Below, piece by piece: positions 58,896 through 64,000 of a stretch of 64,000 bases of DNA. The position numbers and the translations under genes are program-made. Numbering within the stretch: position 1 is the first letter of the stretch; each line of letters begins with the position of its first letter. Under the pieces are notes generated by a model that saw only the letters and a list, made by a program, of their open reading frames with translations, was not told the DNA's origin and did not search any database. Source of the stretch: Temnopleurus reevesii (lineage: Eukaryota; Echinodermata; Echinoidea; Temnopleuroida; Temnopleuridae). The stretch lies in assembly GCA_036244855.1 (NCBI GenBank), contig BQKZ01000064.1, positions 1-64,000 on the forward strand, given 5' to 3'.

Positions 58896-59914
58896 TACAT
58901 GCTGTGGTCAAAGGCAATGGCTAACATTGTCTAGAATCGATAAAATTTAGCTGATTCGGCATGTACAATTTTCTTTATTCTTAAAATTTGTCCAAAACAG
59001 GAATTACCTGAAGTTAATACAGTTATTGGTCCTGTATATTTCAATATACAAACATTTTAACATAGATGATTTATCAGCAACTAGCTGGTTGCTGACAAAA
59101 TCCTACGACGCACAAAACAGGGAAAAATCTCTGTATGGAGTTCCCAGAACTAATACAATTACAAGATATTTCAGATATTCTGAAATCTAAAGATGTCAAA
59201 ATGGTCACACACATTAAAACCGTTCTGTATATTAATGATATGCTTTGCGAAGACAAAATAATTAATACAAATATATAATACGGTGGCAGCAGTGGGATAT
59301 ATAAGATGAGATATTAAGCAGTGGGATATATAAGATGAGATATTAACAAGCTTACCCTGTGAATGATGTTATCAGTGAGATGTATTCCCTTTGGTTTCCT
59401 GATCCTGATGAGTAGCGTCTTGATGATGAACATGAAGGTGTCAGAGTAAAGGATCCTTAGGAGTGGCTTGAAACTAGGAGTCAAGCTAGGCATCGCATAC
59501 GGAACAATCACTGAAAGATACCACAGAAATGTGTAGTTAGACTACATTAAATTCTTAAATAAAAATAAAATACTAGACAAATAGACAAATAGACAAAAAG
59601 ACATCATACATGCATGAAAATGAAAAATATGTGCTGTTTGCAATAATGCAAACCATGAGCGGCACACAATGCATATTCCAAATTTTAAATCGATTTGTAA
59701 TTGATCACAATTTATTGCAACATACCTTCAGACTTATTCATAATGTTCTAATTTGAATCAGGAATTAGAAAATTTATCGCCTAGTTTAATAAAATAGTGG
59801 TCGAAAGTTATCAACGATATTCAAAGTTTATAATTGCAGATGAAAAATAAATAATAAATACTTACATTGCGGCTTGTCCTCTTGTTTTCTTCTCTGCCGG
59901 ACTTGCTCTTCAGA
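39935..59914 (-). CDS. UBR1/UBR2: UBR1/UBR2-family E3 ubiquitin ligase (N-recognin), C-terminal 24 exons
   Basis: N-recognins bind destabilising N-terminal residues and ubiquitinate the substrate with a UBE2A/B-type E2. Twenty-four GT-AG exons join in phase to 3078 nt, encoding 1025 residues plus stop; the true N-terminus with the UBR box lies beyond the contig end at 60258. Landmarks in order: the MQQMSAMQKNFIRENPEFF helix, the RING-like pieces TCILCQEEEDIHF, CGHIMHSTCW and FLCPLCETLSNTVIPLLP, then DPCILDIDIFTIL, PPGWQL, ALFFHFLTGVP, the Cys cluster MCLVCGTVVCSQSYCCQ, PPYLDDYGEPDPGLR and GNPLHL. Residue-level agreement with both UBR1 and UBR2 suggests an ancestral UBR1/2 gene. A Glu/Gly-rich insert in exon j is unusual. 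Exons e, m, t and x have tandem copies nearby. Confidence 0.93.
41105..41206 (-). CDS. UBR exon w (right contig)
   Basis: VRECNLLLMSGKSQGCSYTP and PYLDDYGEPDPGLR, matching 'RVRECQVLFLAGKTKGCFYSPPYLDDYGETDQGLR'. Donor AG|GTGAGT in phase 2, the phase shared by the true terminal exon and by copies A and D. Confidence 0.95.
41807..41986 (-). CDS. UBR exon v: C-terminal Cys-rich cluster (right contig)
   Basis: CPRGNSTTQSDSRAPAMCLV then CGTVVCSQSYCCQREINGES and GACTAHAIMCGAGSGVFLR. The CxxC...CxxxxCC...H...C pattern is the zinc-binding C-terminal cap of UBR1/2. Left-contig copy: 34231-34410. Confidence 0.95.
42406..42483 (-). CDS. UBR exon u (right contig)
   Basis: YPIEINQLIELPRDYSDLMN, DRSLF, the counterpart of 'YPRESNKLINLPEDYSSLINQASNF'. 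Identical in the left contig at 34830-34907. Phase 2 in and out. Confidence 0.95.
42780..42895 (-). pseudogene. Partial tandem copy 2 of UBR exon t
   Basis: More diverged: NLPSLRDCSED then NMIRRRCSHPSIRIKMTEQD, PDLV, with a GTGAG|GTGGGA donor kept. A 12-bp stretch is missing relative to the left-contig copy at 35215-35335, an allelic indel. Acceptor side lost. Confidence 0.75.
42995..43110 (-). pseudogene. Partial tandem copy 1 of UBR exon t
   Basis: Repeats the 3' two-thirds of exon t in an open frame: NLASLRDCSESPIMDDKIKR, WCSHPSFRIKLTEQEPDLV. The donor is altered to GTGAGATAGG and no acceptor is retained. Followed by a CT-rich microsatellite that is also repeated. Its left-contig counterpart (35420-35485) is cut at the N. 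Confidence 0.75.
43177..43348 (-). CDS. UBR exon t
   Basis: NAGIDEFEPLCKYLGLSMNL, then ASLLDCSESPIMDDMIRRWC and SHPSIRIKLTEQEPDLV, equivalent to 'FEHLCSYLSLPNNLICLFQENSEIMNSLIESWC'. Phase 1 in, 2 out (AG|GTAGG). Confidence 0.93.
43400..44110. other. Intron between UBR exons s and t
   Basis: AT-rich, no exon or clear element seen apart from the MITEs that begin at 44125. Confidence 0.4.
44125..44295. mobile_element. MITE with GGGTGGTGTTTCACCAAG inverted repeats
   Basis: Left end GGGTGGTGTTTCACCAAG, right end CTTGGTGAAACACCTCCC. The core holds inverted GTTCGACTGGTA / TACCAGTCAAACGTAAA motifs. A sister element is at 52881-53050. Confidence 0.8.
44296..44463. mobile_element. MITE abutting the previous element
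   Basis: AGGGTTGTGTTTTATAAA against TTATAAGAAATAACACT inverted ends. Core 'acgactctacgaatgactggtgaccatttcctacactcgataactgctgg' is related to the element at 1736-1883. Confidence 0.6.
44520..44850. repeat. Imperfect ~90-bp tandem repeat in the intron before exon t
   Basis: The blocks 'accatgcttt.tacaaacttgatgtctaaaatagagaattaagcc' and 'cttgaacttcaaactcactcttatttcctctaaatttcaaactc' recur near 44510, 44670 and 44770, with the last copy running into exon s. Confidence 0.5.
44851..44984 (-). CDS. UBR exon s
   Basis: LETSSLPPGWQLANHVQVSC and MPFLRSAALFFHFLTGVPCP, matching '[33 protein letters not shown]'. Acceptor TTCCAG, donor GTGAGT, phase 2 to 1. Confidence 0.95.
45472..45568 (-). CDS. UBR exon r
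   Basis: VEESMEEEGSSVDVSREGHD then LLQACAMLRQYAG, matching the acidic linker plus 'LYKTLHQYTG' of UBR2. Phase 1 in, 2 out. Confidence 0.87.
46053..46209 (-). CDS. UBR exon q
   Basis: VSVCMSLPRLYNNNERVSMS ... LLRVALTAHLVQVLLCASRD, equivalent to 'LHIFHLVTMAHIIQILLTS' of UBR2. Acceptor TTTTAG, donor GTGAGT, phase 0 to 1. Confidence 0.9.
46215..47355. other. Intron between UBR exons p and q, right part
   Basis: AT-rich intron without recognised exon or element. A small plus-strand open frame at 46639-46854 lacks similarity to anything I know and is likely chance. Confidence 0.4.
47360..48010. repeat. ~165-bp intronic tandem repeat
   Basis: The block 'gtagattacacattcctccttgtttacagatttcaaccaatcagag...caatcaaaagaaagaatt.cagtagcttataacagtagcttgtaacagaagcttacaat...ccaacaggtcactgacacatt' recurs with starts near 47477, 47641, 47810 and 47975. 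Each unit carries one or two CCAAT/ATTGG-like motifs. Confidence 0.85.
48206..48462. mobile_element. MITE with TCAATGGGTGAC inverted repeats
   Basis: TCAATGGGTGACTTTAAGTA and TACTTGAAGTCACCCATTGA bound the element. Inside the ends lie GGTGTTGGTGTTG and CAACACCAACACCAACACC. The core is relatively GC-rich. Located in the intron between UBR exons p and q. A 73-codon frame over it is incidental. Confidence 0.8.
48770..48843 (-). CDS. UBR exon p
   Basis: ALYPQEPCGRLSDPCILDID and IFTIL, corresponding to 'LPCILDIDMFHLLV'. Acceptor CCCAG, donor GTAAAA, ends phase 0. Confidence 0.92.
49669..49765 (-). CDS. UBR exon o
   Basis: MDCLRCLIRYSVVNSALCNY and AHVQRHAIRLLS, matching 'LDDCLRSLTRFAAAHW' of UBR2. 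The starting Met is internal (codon-phase 0). Donor GTATGT, phase 1. Confidence 0.9.
49880..49965 (+). mobile_element. SINE tail fragment
   Basis: AAAATGCTTTGAGCACC ... GCGCTATATAAATAGCC resembles the SINE tails at 16955-17015 and 24058-24112. It is followed by a short ATT/ATC repeat. Confidence 0.45.
50509..50564 (-). CDS. UBR exon n
   Basis: 56-nt exon ETQLRNEGKALFGALSQRQ, aligned with 'GDEGKPLFGALQNRQ' of UBR1. Acceptor CTCTAG, donor GTAAAA. Its duplicate in the third contig is at 60639-60694. Confidence 0.9.
50640..50905. repeat. 127-bp intronic minisatellite, two copies
   Basis: Two units (CCTATTC start at 50672 and 50799) in the intron between exons m and n. Because exons m and n join in phase (T-E codon GAA) and match UBR1/2 directly, the open frame on the minus strand here is intronic, not an exon. 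The allelic contig at 60260 onward has about 25 units. Confidence 0.9.
51330..51480. mobile_element. Putative MITE next to exon m
   Basis: GAGATCTGTCACAGCGACAA and the reverse-complement-like TTGTCTCTGCGACAAATCTTG bound a core with AGTTCCCATAGCAACTGTCAG. The tail ATGAAACACCCCCC resembles the ends of the elements at 44125 and 52881. Confidence 0.4.
51490..51577 (-). CDS. UBR exon m
   Basis: VGLGVMPHDDDSRMAILAWN, TCAYTVQVT, equivalent to '[26 protein letters not shown]'. Acceptor CTGTAG, donor GTTAGT, phase 0 in and 1 out. Confidence 0.92.
51719..51805 (-). pseudogene. Tandem copy of UBR exon m, without donor
   Basis: Repeats VGLGVMPHDDDSRMAILAWN and TCAYTVQV with an AG acceptor (TTTTTAG|GTGGGA). 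The donor is replaced by GTTTAAC, which gives an in-frame TAA. It lies about 140 bp upstream of the functional exon; including it would truncate the protein. Confidence 0.8.
52220..52280 (-). CDS. UBR exon l
   Basis: LPISENVKEMIRHFSRSAYT matches 'IPYSESIKEMLTTFGTATY' of UBR2. Phase 2 in, phase 0 out, joining directly to the VGLGVMPHDDD exon. Confidence 0.9.
52495..52594 (-). CDS. UBR exon k
   Basis: Encodes FIQMSPIPSLKRLLAETVSL and KFQQLFQFIQVS. Less conserved, but flanked by TTCCAG and GTAGGC sites with matching phases (AGT and TGC split codons). Confidence 0.8.
52881..53050. mobile_element. MITE, sister of 44125-44295
   Basis: GGGAGGTGTTTAAC at the left and GGTGAAACACCGACC at the right, with inverted GTTCGACTGGTACC / GGTCGAACGTAAAG inside. 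An A-rich run of about 35 bp has grown near the left end. Confidence 0.65.
53061..53156. mobile_element. Small hairpin element
   Basis: ACACGATTCAACATGACT and AGTCATGTTGAATCGTGT are perfect 18-bp inverted repeats. The pairing extends, with mismatches, to AGGCCCAGAAGCA and TCGTTTTCCGAGGC. Folds into one hairpin with a small loop. Confidence 0.7.
53366..53757 (-). CDS. UBR exon j with acidic Glu/Gly-rich insert
   Basis: Starts KSGETAINLQEWLEGIQKTL, like the 'NLTQWIRTISQQIKAL' part of UBR2. It then becomes a Glu/Gly/Met/Ala-rich low-complexity stretch of about 80 residues, longer than the equivalent in vertebrate proteins as I recall them. Two other open frames over this exon are shadows. Phase 2 in, 1 out. 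Confidence 0.88.
54245..54433 (-). CDS. UBR exon i: RING-like domain, last cysteines
   Basis: FFESLLAKEQRRNLRMRGIL ... QFLCPLCETLSNTVIPLLP, the closing CPLC pair and the invariant LSNTVIPLL segment. The donor side carries a GG that pairs with exon j. Confidence 0.95.
54540..54842. repeat. (ATC)n/(ATG)n microsatellite
   Basis: About 300 bp of imperfect CAT/ATC triplets in the intron between exons h and i. The poly-His and poly-Met frames over it are artefacts. Confidence 0.95.
55124..55217 (-). CDS. UBR exon h: RING-like domain, CGH segment
   Basis: EKFDPLFASTDLYWGTHVST followed by CGHIMHSTCWQ, supplying the central Cys and His ligands of the RING-like domain. Phase 1 in, 2 out. Confidence 0.95.
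55697..55743 (-). CDS. UBR exon g
   Basis: 47-nt exon: STVLSKAREKTIEDG, matching 'RSTVLSKNRSKF' of UBR2. Too short for a standalone call, but both splice sites (TTCCAG, GTAAGA) and both phases fit. Confidence 0.88.
56019..56174 (-). CDS. UBR exon f: RING-like domain, first cysteines
   Basis: Contains TCILCQEEEDIHFDGKAMVL and AAFIQR, which closely follow the UBR2 RING-H2 start (TCILCQEE...AMVLAAFVQR). An (ATC)n microsatellite lies just upstream of the acceptor. The long Asp-rich frame over it is not coding. Confidence 0.95.
56213..56310. repeat. (ATC)n microsatellite
   Basis: About 95 bp of ATC/ACC triplets beginning about 40 bp upstream of the exon f acceptor. Confidence 0.95.
56603..56886 (-). 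CDS. UBR exon e: charged helical region
   Basis: Encodes KYGRILKLAGHSTSITQMRP, a Lys/Glu/Arg-rich helix (EEMNKEAEERKKNQEMARKR) and MQQMSAMQKNFIRENPEFF. The last part is a UBR1/UBR2 hallmark just before the RING-like domain. Phase 0 in, phase 2 out. Confidence 0.93.
56985..57118 (-). pseudogene. Tandem copy of UBR exon e (5' part), frameshifted
   Basis: Preceded by CTTGTAG, it reads KYVRILKLAGHSTSITQMRP like the true exon e about 230 bp away. A 22-bp internal duplication (GCCCCAAAGGACGCCCCCTCCA twice) then shifts the frame; a piece of the original frame reads MEEMDKEAKGLKN. No donor recognised. It lies upstream of the functional exon in the transcript. Confidence 0.7.
57295..57483. mobile_element. 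MITE related to 831-1012
   Basis: TTAGGAAATGTTGCTACAAA at the left and TTTGTAGCAACATCCCCTAA at the right are inverted repeats. The core shares 'atcaaaaccattgtttcat' and 'gatttgcagttgattt' with the element at 831-1012. Located in the intron between exons d and e. Confidence 0.7.
57558..57646 (-). CDS. UBR exon d
   Basis: Encodes ESPNMFETLQNLVGHQRMES and NKEFLDWLIK, equivalent to 'SILAMLETLQNAPYLEVHKDMIRWILK' in UBR2. The split GAG codon with exon c confirms the phase. Confidence 0.9.
57700..58700. other. Intron between UBR exons c and d
   Basis: AT-rich intron. Contains a (GATTT)n-like run at 58416-58442 and a SINE-tail-like 'aaggcgctatatgaatcc' at 58675. No exon seen. Confidence 0.4.
58729..58819 (-). 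CDS. UBR exon c
   Basis: Encodes TLYLVGVALLEAEASHREGT and PMTFIIKGAQ, matching the 'LHLIGMALQEEKQHLE' segment of vertebrate UBR2. Phase 0 in, phase 1 out. Confidence 0.88.
58854..58897. repeat. (TTA)n microsatellite
   Basis: Roughly 12 TTA units with ATC interruptions in the intron between UBR exons b and c. Confidence 0.9.
59356..59510 (-). CDS. UBR exon b
   Basis: Encodes LIVPYAMPSLTPSFKPLLRI and LYSDTFMFIIKTLLIRIR, helical repeats equivalent to the 'FCPLFASLVNILQSDVML' region of UBR2. The split codon with exon a is TTG. Donor CAGG|GTAAGC, phase 0. Confidence 0.85.
59866..59914 (-). CDS. UBR exon a
   Basis: 49 nt encoding SEEQVRQRRKQEDKPQ, the most upstream exon found in this contig. Acceptor CACAG, donor GTAAG, phase 0 in and 1 out. 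Assigned because its phase fits exon b; the sequence itself is not diagnostic. Confidence 0.65.
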
Positions 59915-60259
59915 CTGTGGGTTTGAACAACAATTGATTGAAAATGACATAAACAAGTACATAATAACCTATTAAAATCCCTACCTGACAGGTCCATGCA
60001 TGCATCAAGATATATCATTGGGGTAACATTGGACAGTTGGAAAATGTCTTGATCTTATCCAAATTGTGGCACAAATTCATTTGAAAATATTCATTATCAG
60101 CATTACAACATTGTACATGTAAAAGGCCCCCCCCCCCCTTTTCTTTATTATTTACCTTTATGAATTATATCTTATACCACAATCTCCATAGCAGTATTTT
60201 CCAATGTCTGTAAATCTTGTGATTGTATTTTTATTGAATAAAACACATTACAAAATTCN

Positions 60260-60790
60260 TAGCATCTGTTTTTCAATTACAGTGTACAAATGTATCCTTA
60301 TATTACATTATCATCATTATCGGATGATGCATTGTAAAAACATATAATACACTGTCTTCATTTTCAACAAATTTGCTCTTACTAGCAACGAACACTACAA
60401 GAAGGTTAATTGGCTAGGTCTATGTAAAATGAATGACATAACAAAATTAGATTACATTAAATTAGATTAGGTAATATCCTTAGCAAGGGAAGATGAATTT
60501 GATACCCTATCAAAATGATGGTAAAACACTGCTACATAGCTTATGCAAGATTGACTCTATCATTTCGAAGTCAATAAGGCTCTAGTTATTCTAGGATAAA
60601 AGCTGATAAATATTTCACATAAAAGTCTTGTGTTTTACCTGTCTTTGTGATAATGCTCCAAACAGTGCTTTTCCTTCATTCCTCAACTGGGTTTCTAGAG
60701 AGAAATGATTAAAAAAATGGGGAAAATGATTGGAACATATGCTTGTATTCATTACTCTGAGGTGATCAATAAAGTACATTTATATATTAA
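60260..60790. repeat. Start of the third redundant contig (matches 50130-50660)
   Basis: After the N at 60259 the sequence repeats 50130 onward, with SNPs such as 'aaggaaag' against 'aagggaag'. It includes a second copy of UBR exon n (60639-60694, minus strand). Probably the other haplotype. Confidence 0.85.
60639..60694 (-). CDS. UBR exon n, duplicate in third contig
   Basis: Same ETQLRNEGKALFGALSQRQ exon with the same splice sites as 50509-50564. Present because of contig redundancy, not as an extra exon. Confidence 0.8.
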
Positions 60791-63700
60791 AAAAAAAAAA
60801 TCCTATTCTAATCCTAACGTTTGCAACATAGTGACAAAAATGCGCTTTCACATTCATTACATCTTCTCCATCAAACTCCTTGCCTGTACCTCCTCCCTCG
60901 GTCACATTTATATATAAAAAAAAAAAATCCTATTCTAATCCTAACGTTTGCAACATAGTGACAAAAATGCGCTTTCACATTCATTACATCCTCTCCATCA
61001 AACTCCTTGCCTGTACCTCCTCCCTCGGTCACATTTATATATAAAAAAAAAAAATCCTATTCTAATCCTAACGTTTGCAACATAGTGACAAAAATGCGCT
61101 TTCACATTCATTACATCCTCTCCATCAAACTCCTTGCCTGTACCTCCTCCCTCGGTCACATTTATATATAAAAAAAAAAAATCCTATTCTAATCCTAACG
61201 TTTGCAACATAGTGACAAAAATGCGCTTTCACATTCATTACATCCTCTCCATCAAACTCCTTGCCTGTACCTCCTCCCTCGGTCACATTTATATATAAAA
61301 AAAAAAAATCCTATTCTAATCCTAACGTTTGCAACATAGTGACAAAAATGCGCTTTCACATTCATTACATCCTCTCCATCAAACTCCTTGCCTGTACCTC
61401 CTCCCTCGGTCACATTTATATATAAAAAAAAAAAATCCTATTCTAATCCTAACGTTTGCAACATAGTGACAAAAATGCGCTTTCACATTCATTACATCCT
61501 CTCCATCAAACTCCTTGCCTGTACCTCCTCCCTCGGTCACATTTATATATAAAAAAAAAAAATCCTATTCTAATCCTAACGTTTGCAACATAGTGACAAA
61601 AATGCGCTTTCACATTCATTACATCCTCTCCATCAAACTCCTTGCCTGTACCTCCTCCCTCGGTCACATTTATATATAAAAAAAAAAAATCCTATTCTAA
61701 TCCTAACGTTTGCAACATAGTGACAAAAATGCGCTTTCACATTCATTACATCCTCTCCATCAAACTCCTTGCCTGTACCTCCTCCCTCGGTCACATTTAT
61801 ATATAAAAAAAAAAAATCCTATTCTAATCCTAACGTTTGCAACATAGTGACAAAAATGCGCTTTCACATTCATTACATCCTCTCCATCAAACTCCTTGCC
61901 TGTACCTCCTCCCTCGGTCACATTTATATATAAAAAAAAAAAATCCTATTCTAATCCTAACGTTTGCAACATAGTGACAAAAATGCGCTTTCACATTCAT
62001 TACATCCTCTCCATCAAACTCCTTGCCTGTACCTCCTCCCTCGGTCACATTTATATATAAAAAAAAAAAATCCTATTCTAATCCTAACGTTTGCAACATA
62101 GTGACAAAAATGCGCTTTCACATTCATTACATCCTCTCCATCAAACTCCTTGCCTGTACCTCCTCCCTCGGTCACATTTATATATAAAAAAAAAAAATCC
62201 TATTCTAATCCTAACGTTTGCAACATAGTGACAAAAATGCGCTTTCACATTCATTACATCCTCTCCATCAAACTCCTTGCCTGTACCTCCTCCCTCGGTC
62301 ACATTTATATATAAAAAAAAAAAATCCTATTCTAATCCTAACGTTTGCAACATAGTGACAAAAATGCGCTTTCACATTCATTACATCCTCTCCATCAAAC
62401 TCCTTGCCTGTACCTCCTCCCTCGGTCACATTTATATATAAAAAAAAAAAATCCTATTCTAATCCTAACGTTTGCAACATAGTGACAAAAATGCGCTTTC
62501 ACATTCATTACATCCTCTCCATCAAACTCCTTGCCTGTACCTCCTCCCTCGGTCACATTTATATATAAAAAAAAAAAATCCTATTCTAATCCTAACGTTT
62601 GCAACATAGTGACAAAAATGCGCTTTCACATTCATTACATCCTCTCCATCAAACTCCTTGCCTGTACCTCCTCCCTCGGTCACATTTATATATAAAAAAA
62701 AAAAATCCTATTCTAATCCTAACGTTTGCAACATAGTGACAAAAATGCGCTTTCACATTCATTACATCCTCTCCATCAAACTCCTTGCCTGTACCTCCTC
62801 CCTCGGTCACATTTATATATAAAAAAAAAAAATCCTATTCTAATCCTAACGTTTGCAACATAGTGACAAAAATGCGCTTTCACATTCATTACATCCTCTC
62901 CATCAAACTCCTTGCCTGTACCTCCTCCCTCGGTCACATTTATATATAAAAAAAAAAAATCCTATTCTAATCCTAACGTTTGCAACATAGTGACAAAAAT
63001 GCGCTTTCACATTCATTACATCCTCTCCATCAAACTCCTTGCCTGTACCTCCTCCCTCGGTCACATTTATATATAAAAAAAAAAAATCCTATTCTAATCC
63101 TAACGTTTGCAACATAGTGACAAAAATGCGCTTTCACATTCATTACATCCTCTCCATCAAACTCCTTGCCTGTACCTCCTCCCTCGGTCACATTTATATA
63201 TAAAAAAAAAAAATCCTATTCTAATCCTAACGTTTGCAACATAGTGACAAAAATGCGCTTTCACATTCATTACATCCTCTCCATCAAACTCCTTGCCTGT
63301 ACCTCCTCCCTCGGTCACATTTATATATAAAAAAAAAAAATCCTATTCTAATCCTAACGTTTGCAACATAGTGACAAAAATGCGCTTTCACATTCATTAC
63401 ATCCTCTCCATCAAACTCCTTGCCTGTACCTCCTCCCTCGGTCACATTTATATATAAAAAAAAAAAATCCTATTCTAATCCTAACGTTTGCAACATAGTG
63501 ACAAAAATGCGCTTTCACATTCATTACATCCTCTCCATCAAACTCCTTGCCTGTACCTCCTCCCTCGGTCACATTTATATATAAAAAAAAAAAATCCTAT
63601 TCTAATCCTAACGTTTGCAACATAGTGACAAAAATGCGCTTTCACATTCATTACATCCTCTCCATCAAACTCCTTGCCTGTACCTCCTCCCTCGGTCACA

Positions 63701-64000
63701 TTTATATATAAAAAAAAAAAATCCTATTCTAATCCTAACGTTTGCAACATAGTGACAAAAATGCGCTTTCACATTCATTACATCCTCTCCATCAAACTCC
63801 TTGCCTGTACCTCCTCCCTCGGTCACATTTATATATAAAAAAAAAAAATCCTATTCTAATCCTAACGTTTGCAACATAGTGACAAAAATGCGCTTTCACA
63901 TTCATTACATCCTCTCCATCAAACTCCTTGCCTGTACCTCCTCCCTCGGTCACATTTATATATAAAAAAAAAAAATCCTATTCTAATCCTAACGTTTGCA
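60791..64000. repeat. 127-bp minisatellite array, about 25 copies, running off the window
   Basis: Near-perfect 127-bp units (CCTATTC at 60802, 60929, 61056, 61183 ...), each consisting of an A-run, 'tcctattctaatcctaacgtttgcaacatagtgacaaaaatgcgctttcacattcattacatcctctccatcaaactccttgcctgtacctcctccctcggtcacatttatatat'. The first unit differs by one base (CATCTTCTCC). It is intronic in the UBR gene by comparison with 50640-50905. 127 is not a multiple of 3, and TATATAA stops recur on the minus strand. Confidence 0.95.

Noticed and set aside
60791..64000. CRISPR-like array
   Set aside because: Units are directly adjacent 127-bp repeats without unique spacers, in a eukaryotic intron.

Overview
The window is animal (metazoan) genomic DNA, most likely from an echinoderm and probably a sea urchin. 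It is AT-rich and intron-dense, and packed with MITEs, tRNA-derived SINEs and microsatellites. One gene encodes an astacin/EGF/CUB/CUB protease of the sea-urchin SpAN/BP10 type. The species assignment is inference. Three genes can be read by joining exons on canonical splice sites with matching phase. No bacterial operon, CRISPR array or rRNA is present.

Layout. (1) 1896-16435, minus strand: a complete astacin-family metalloprotease gene of 10 coding exons. The spliced CDS is 1677 nt (558 codons plus stop) and every junction is phase-compatible. A TATA box lies just upstream. (2) 23475-23755, plus strand: the terminal S1-domain exon of an SRBD1 (Tex-like) gene; its upstream exons were not found and may lie in or beyond the 670-N gap at 20428-21097. 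(3) 32358-59914, minus strand: the C-terminal ~1025 residues (24 exons) of an N-recognin E3 ubiquitin ligase of the UBR1/UBR2 family. It includes the RING-like segment and the conserved Cys/His-rich C-terminus. The UBR box lies outside the window. SRBD1 and the UBR gene converge tail to tail across about 8.5 kb of repeats.

Assembly. Single N bases at 6359, 35486 and 60259 are contig joins. At each, the sequence after the N repeats sequence already seen before it (1.9 kb, 7.56 kb, and the start of a >3.7 kb segment), with a few SNPs and indels. These look like unmerged overlaps or haplotigs, so the astacin CUB exon and the last four UBR exons appear twice without being real gene duplications. 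The third contig carries a 127-bp intronic minisatellite in about 25 copies, where the allelic stretch at 50.7 kb has only two.

Most interesting signal. The UBR gene shows repeated exon-proximal tandem microduplication. Four of its 24 exons have one or more full or partial copies within about 250 bp. The most striking case is the last coding exon, which is followed by at least four tandem copies (~154 bp period) before the first AATAAA signal. Three copies keep the reading frame to the same stop, and two of those have an AG acceptor in the right phase for splicing from the penultimate exon.
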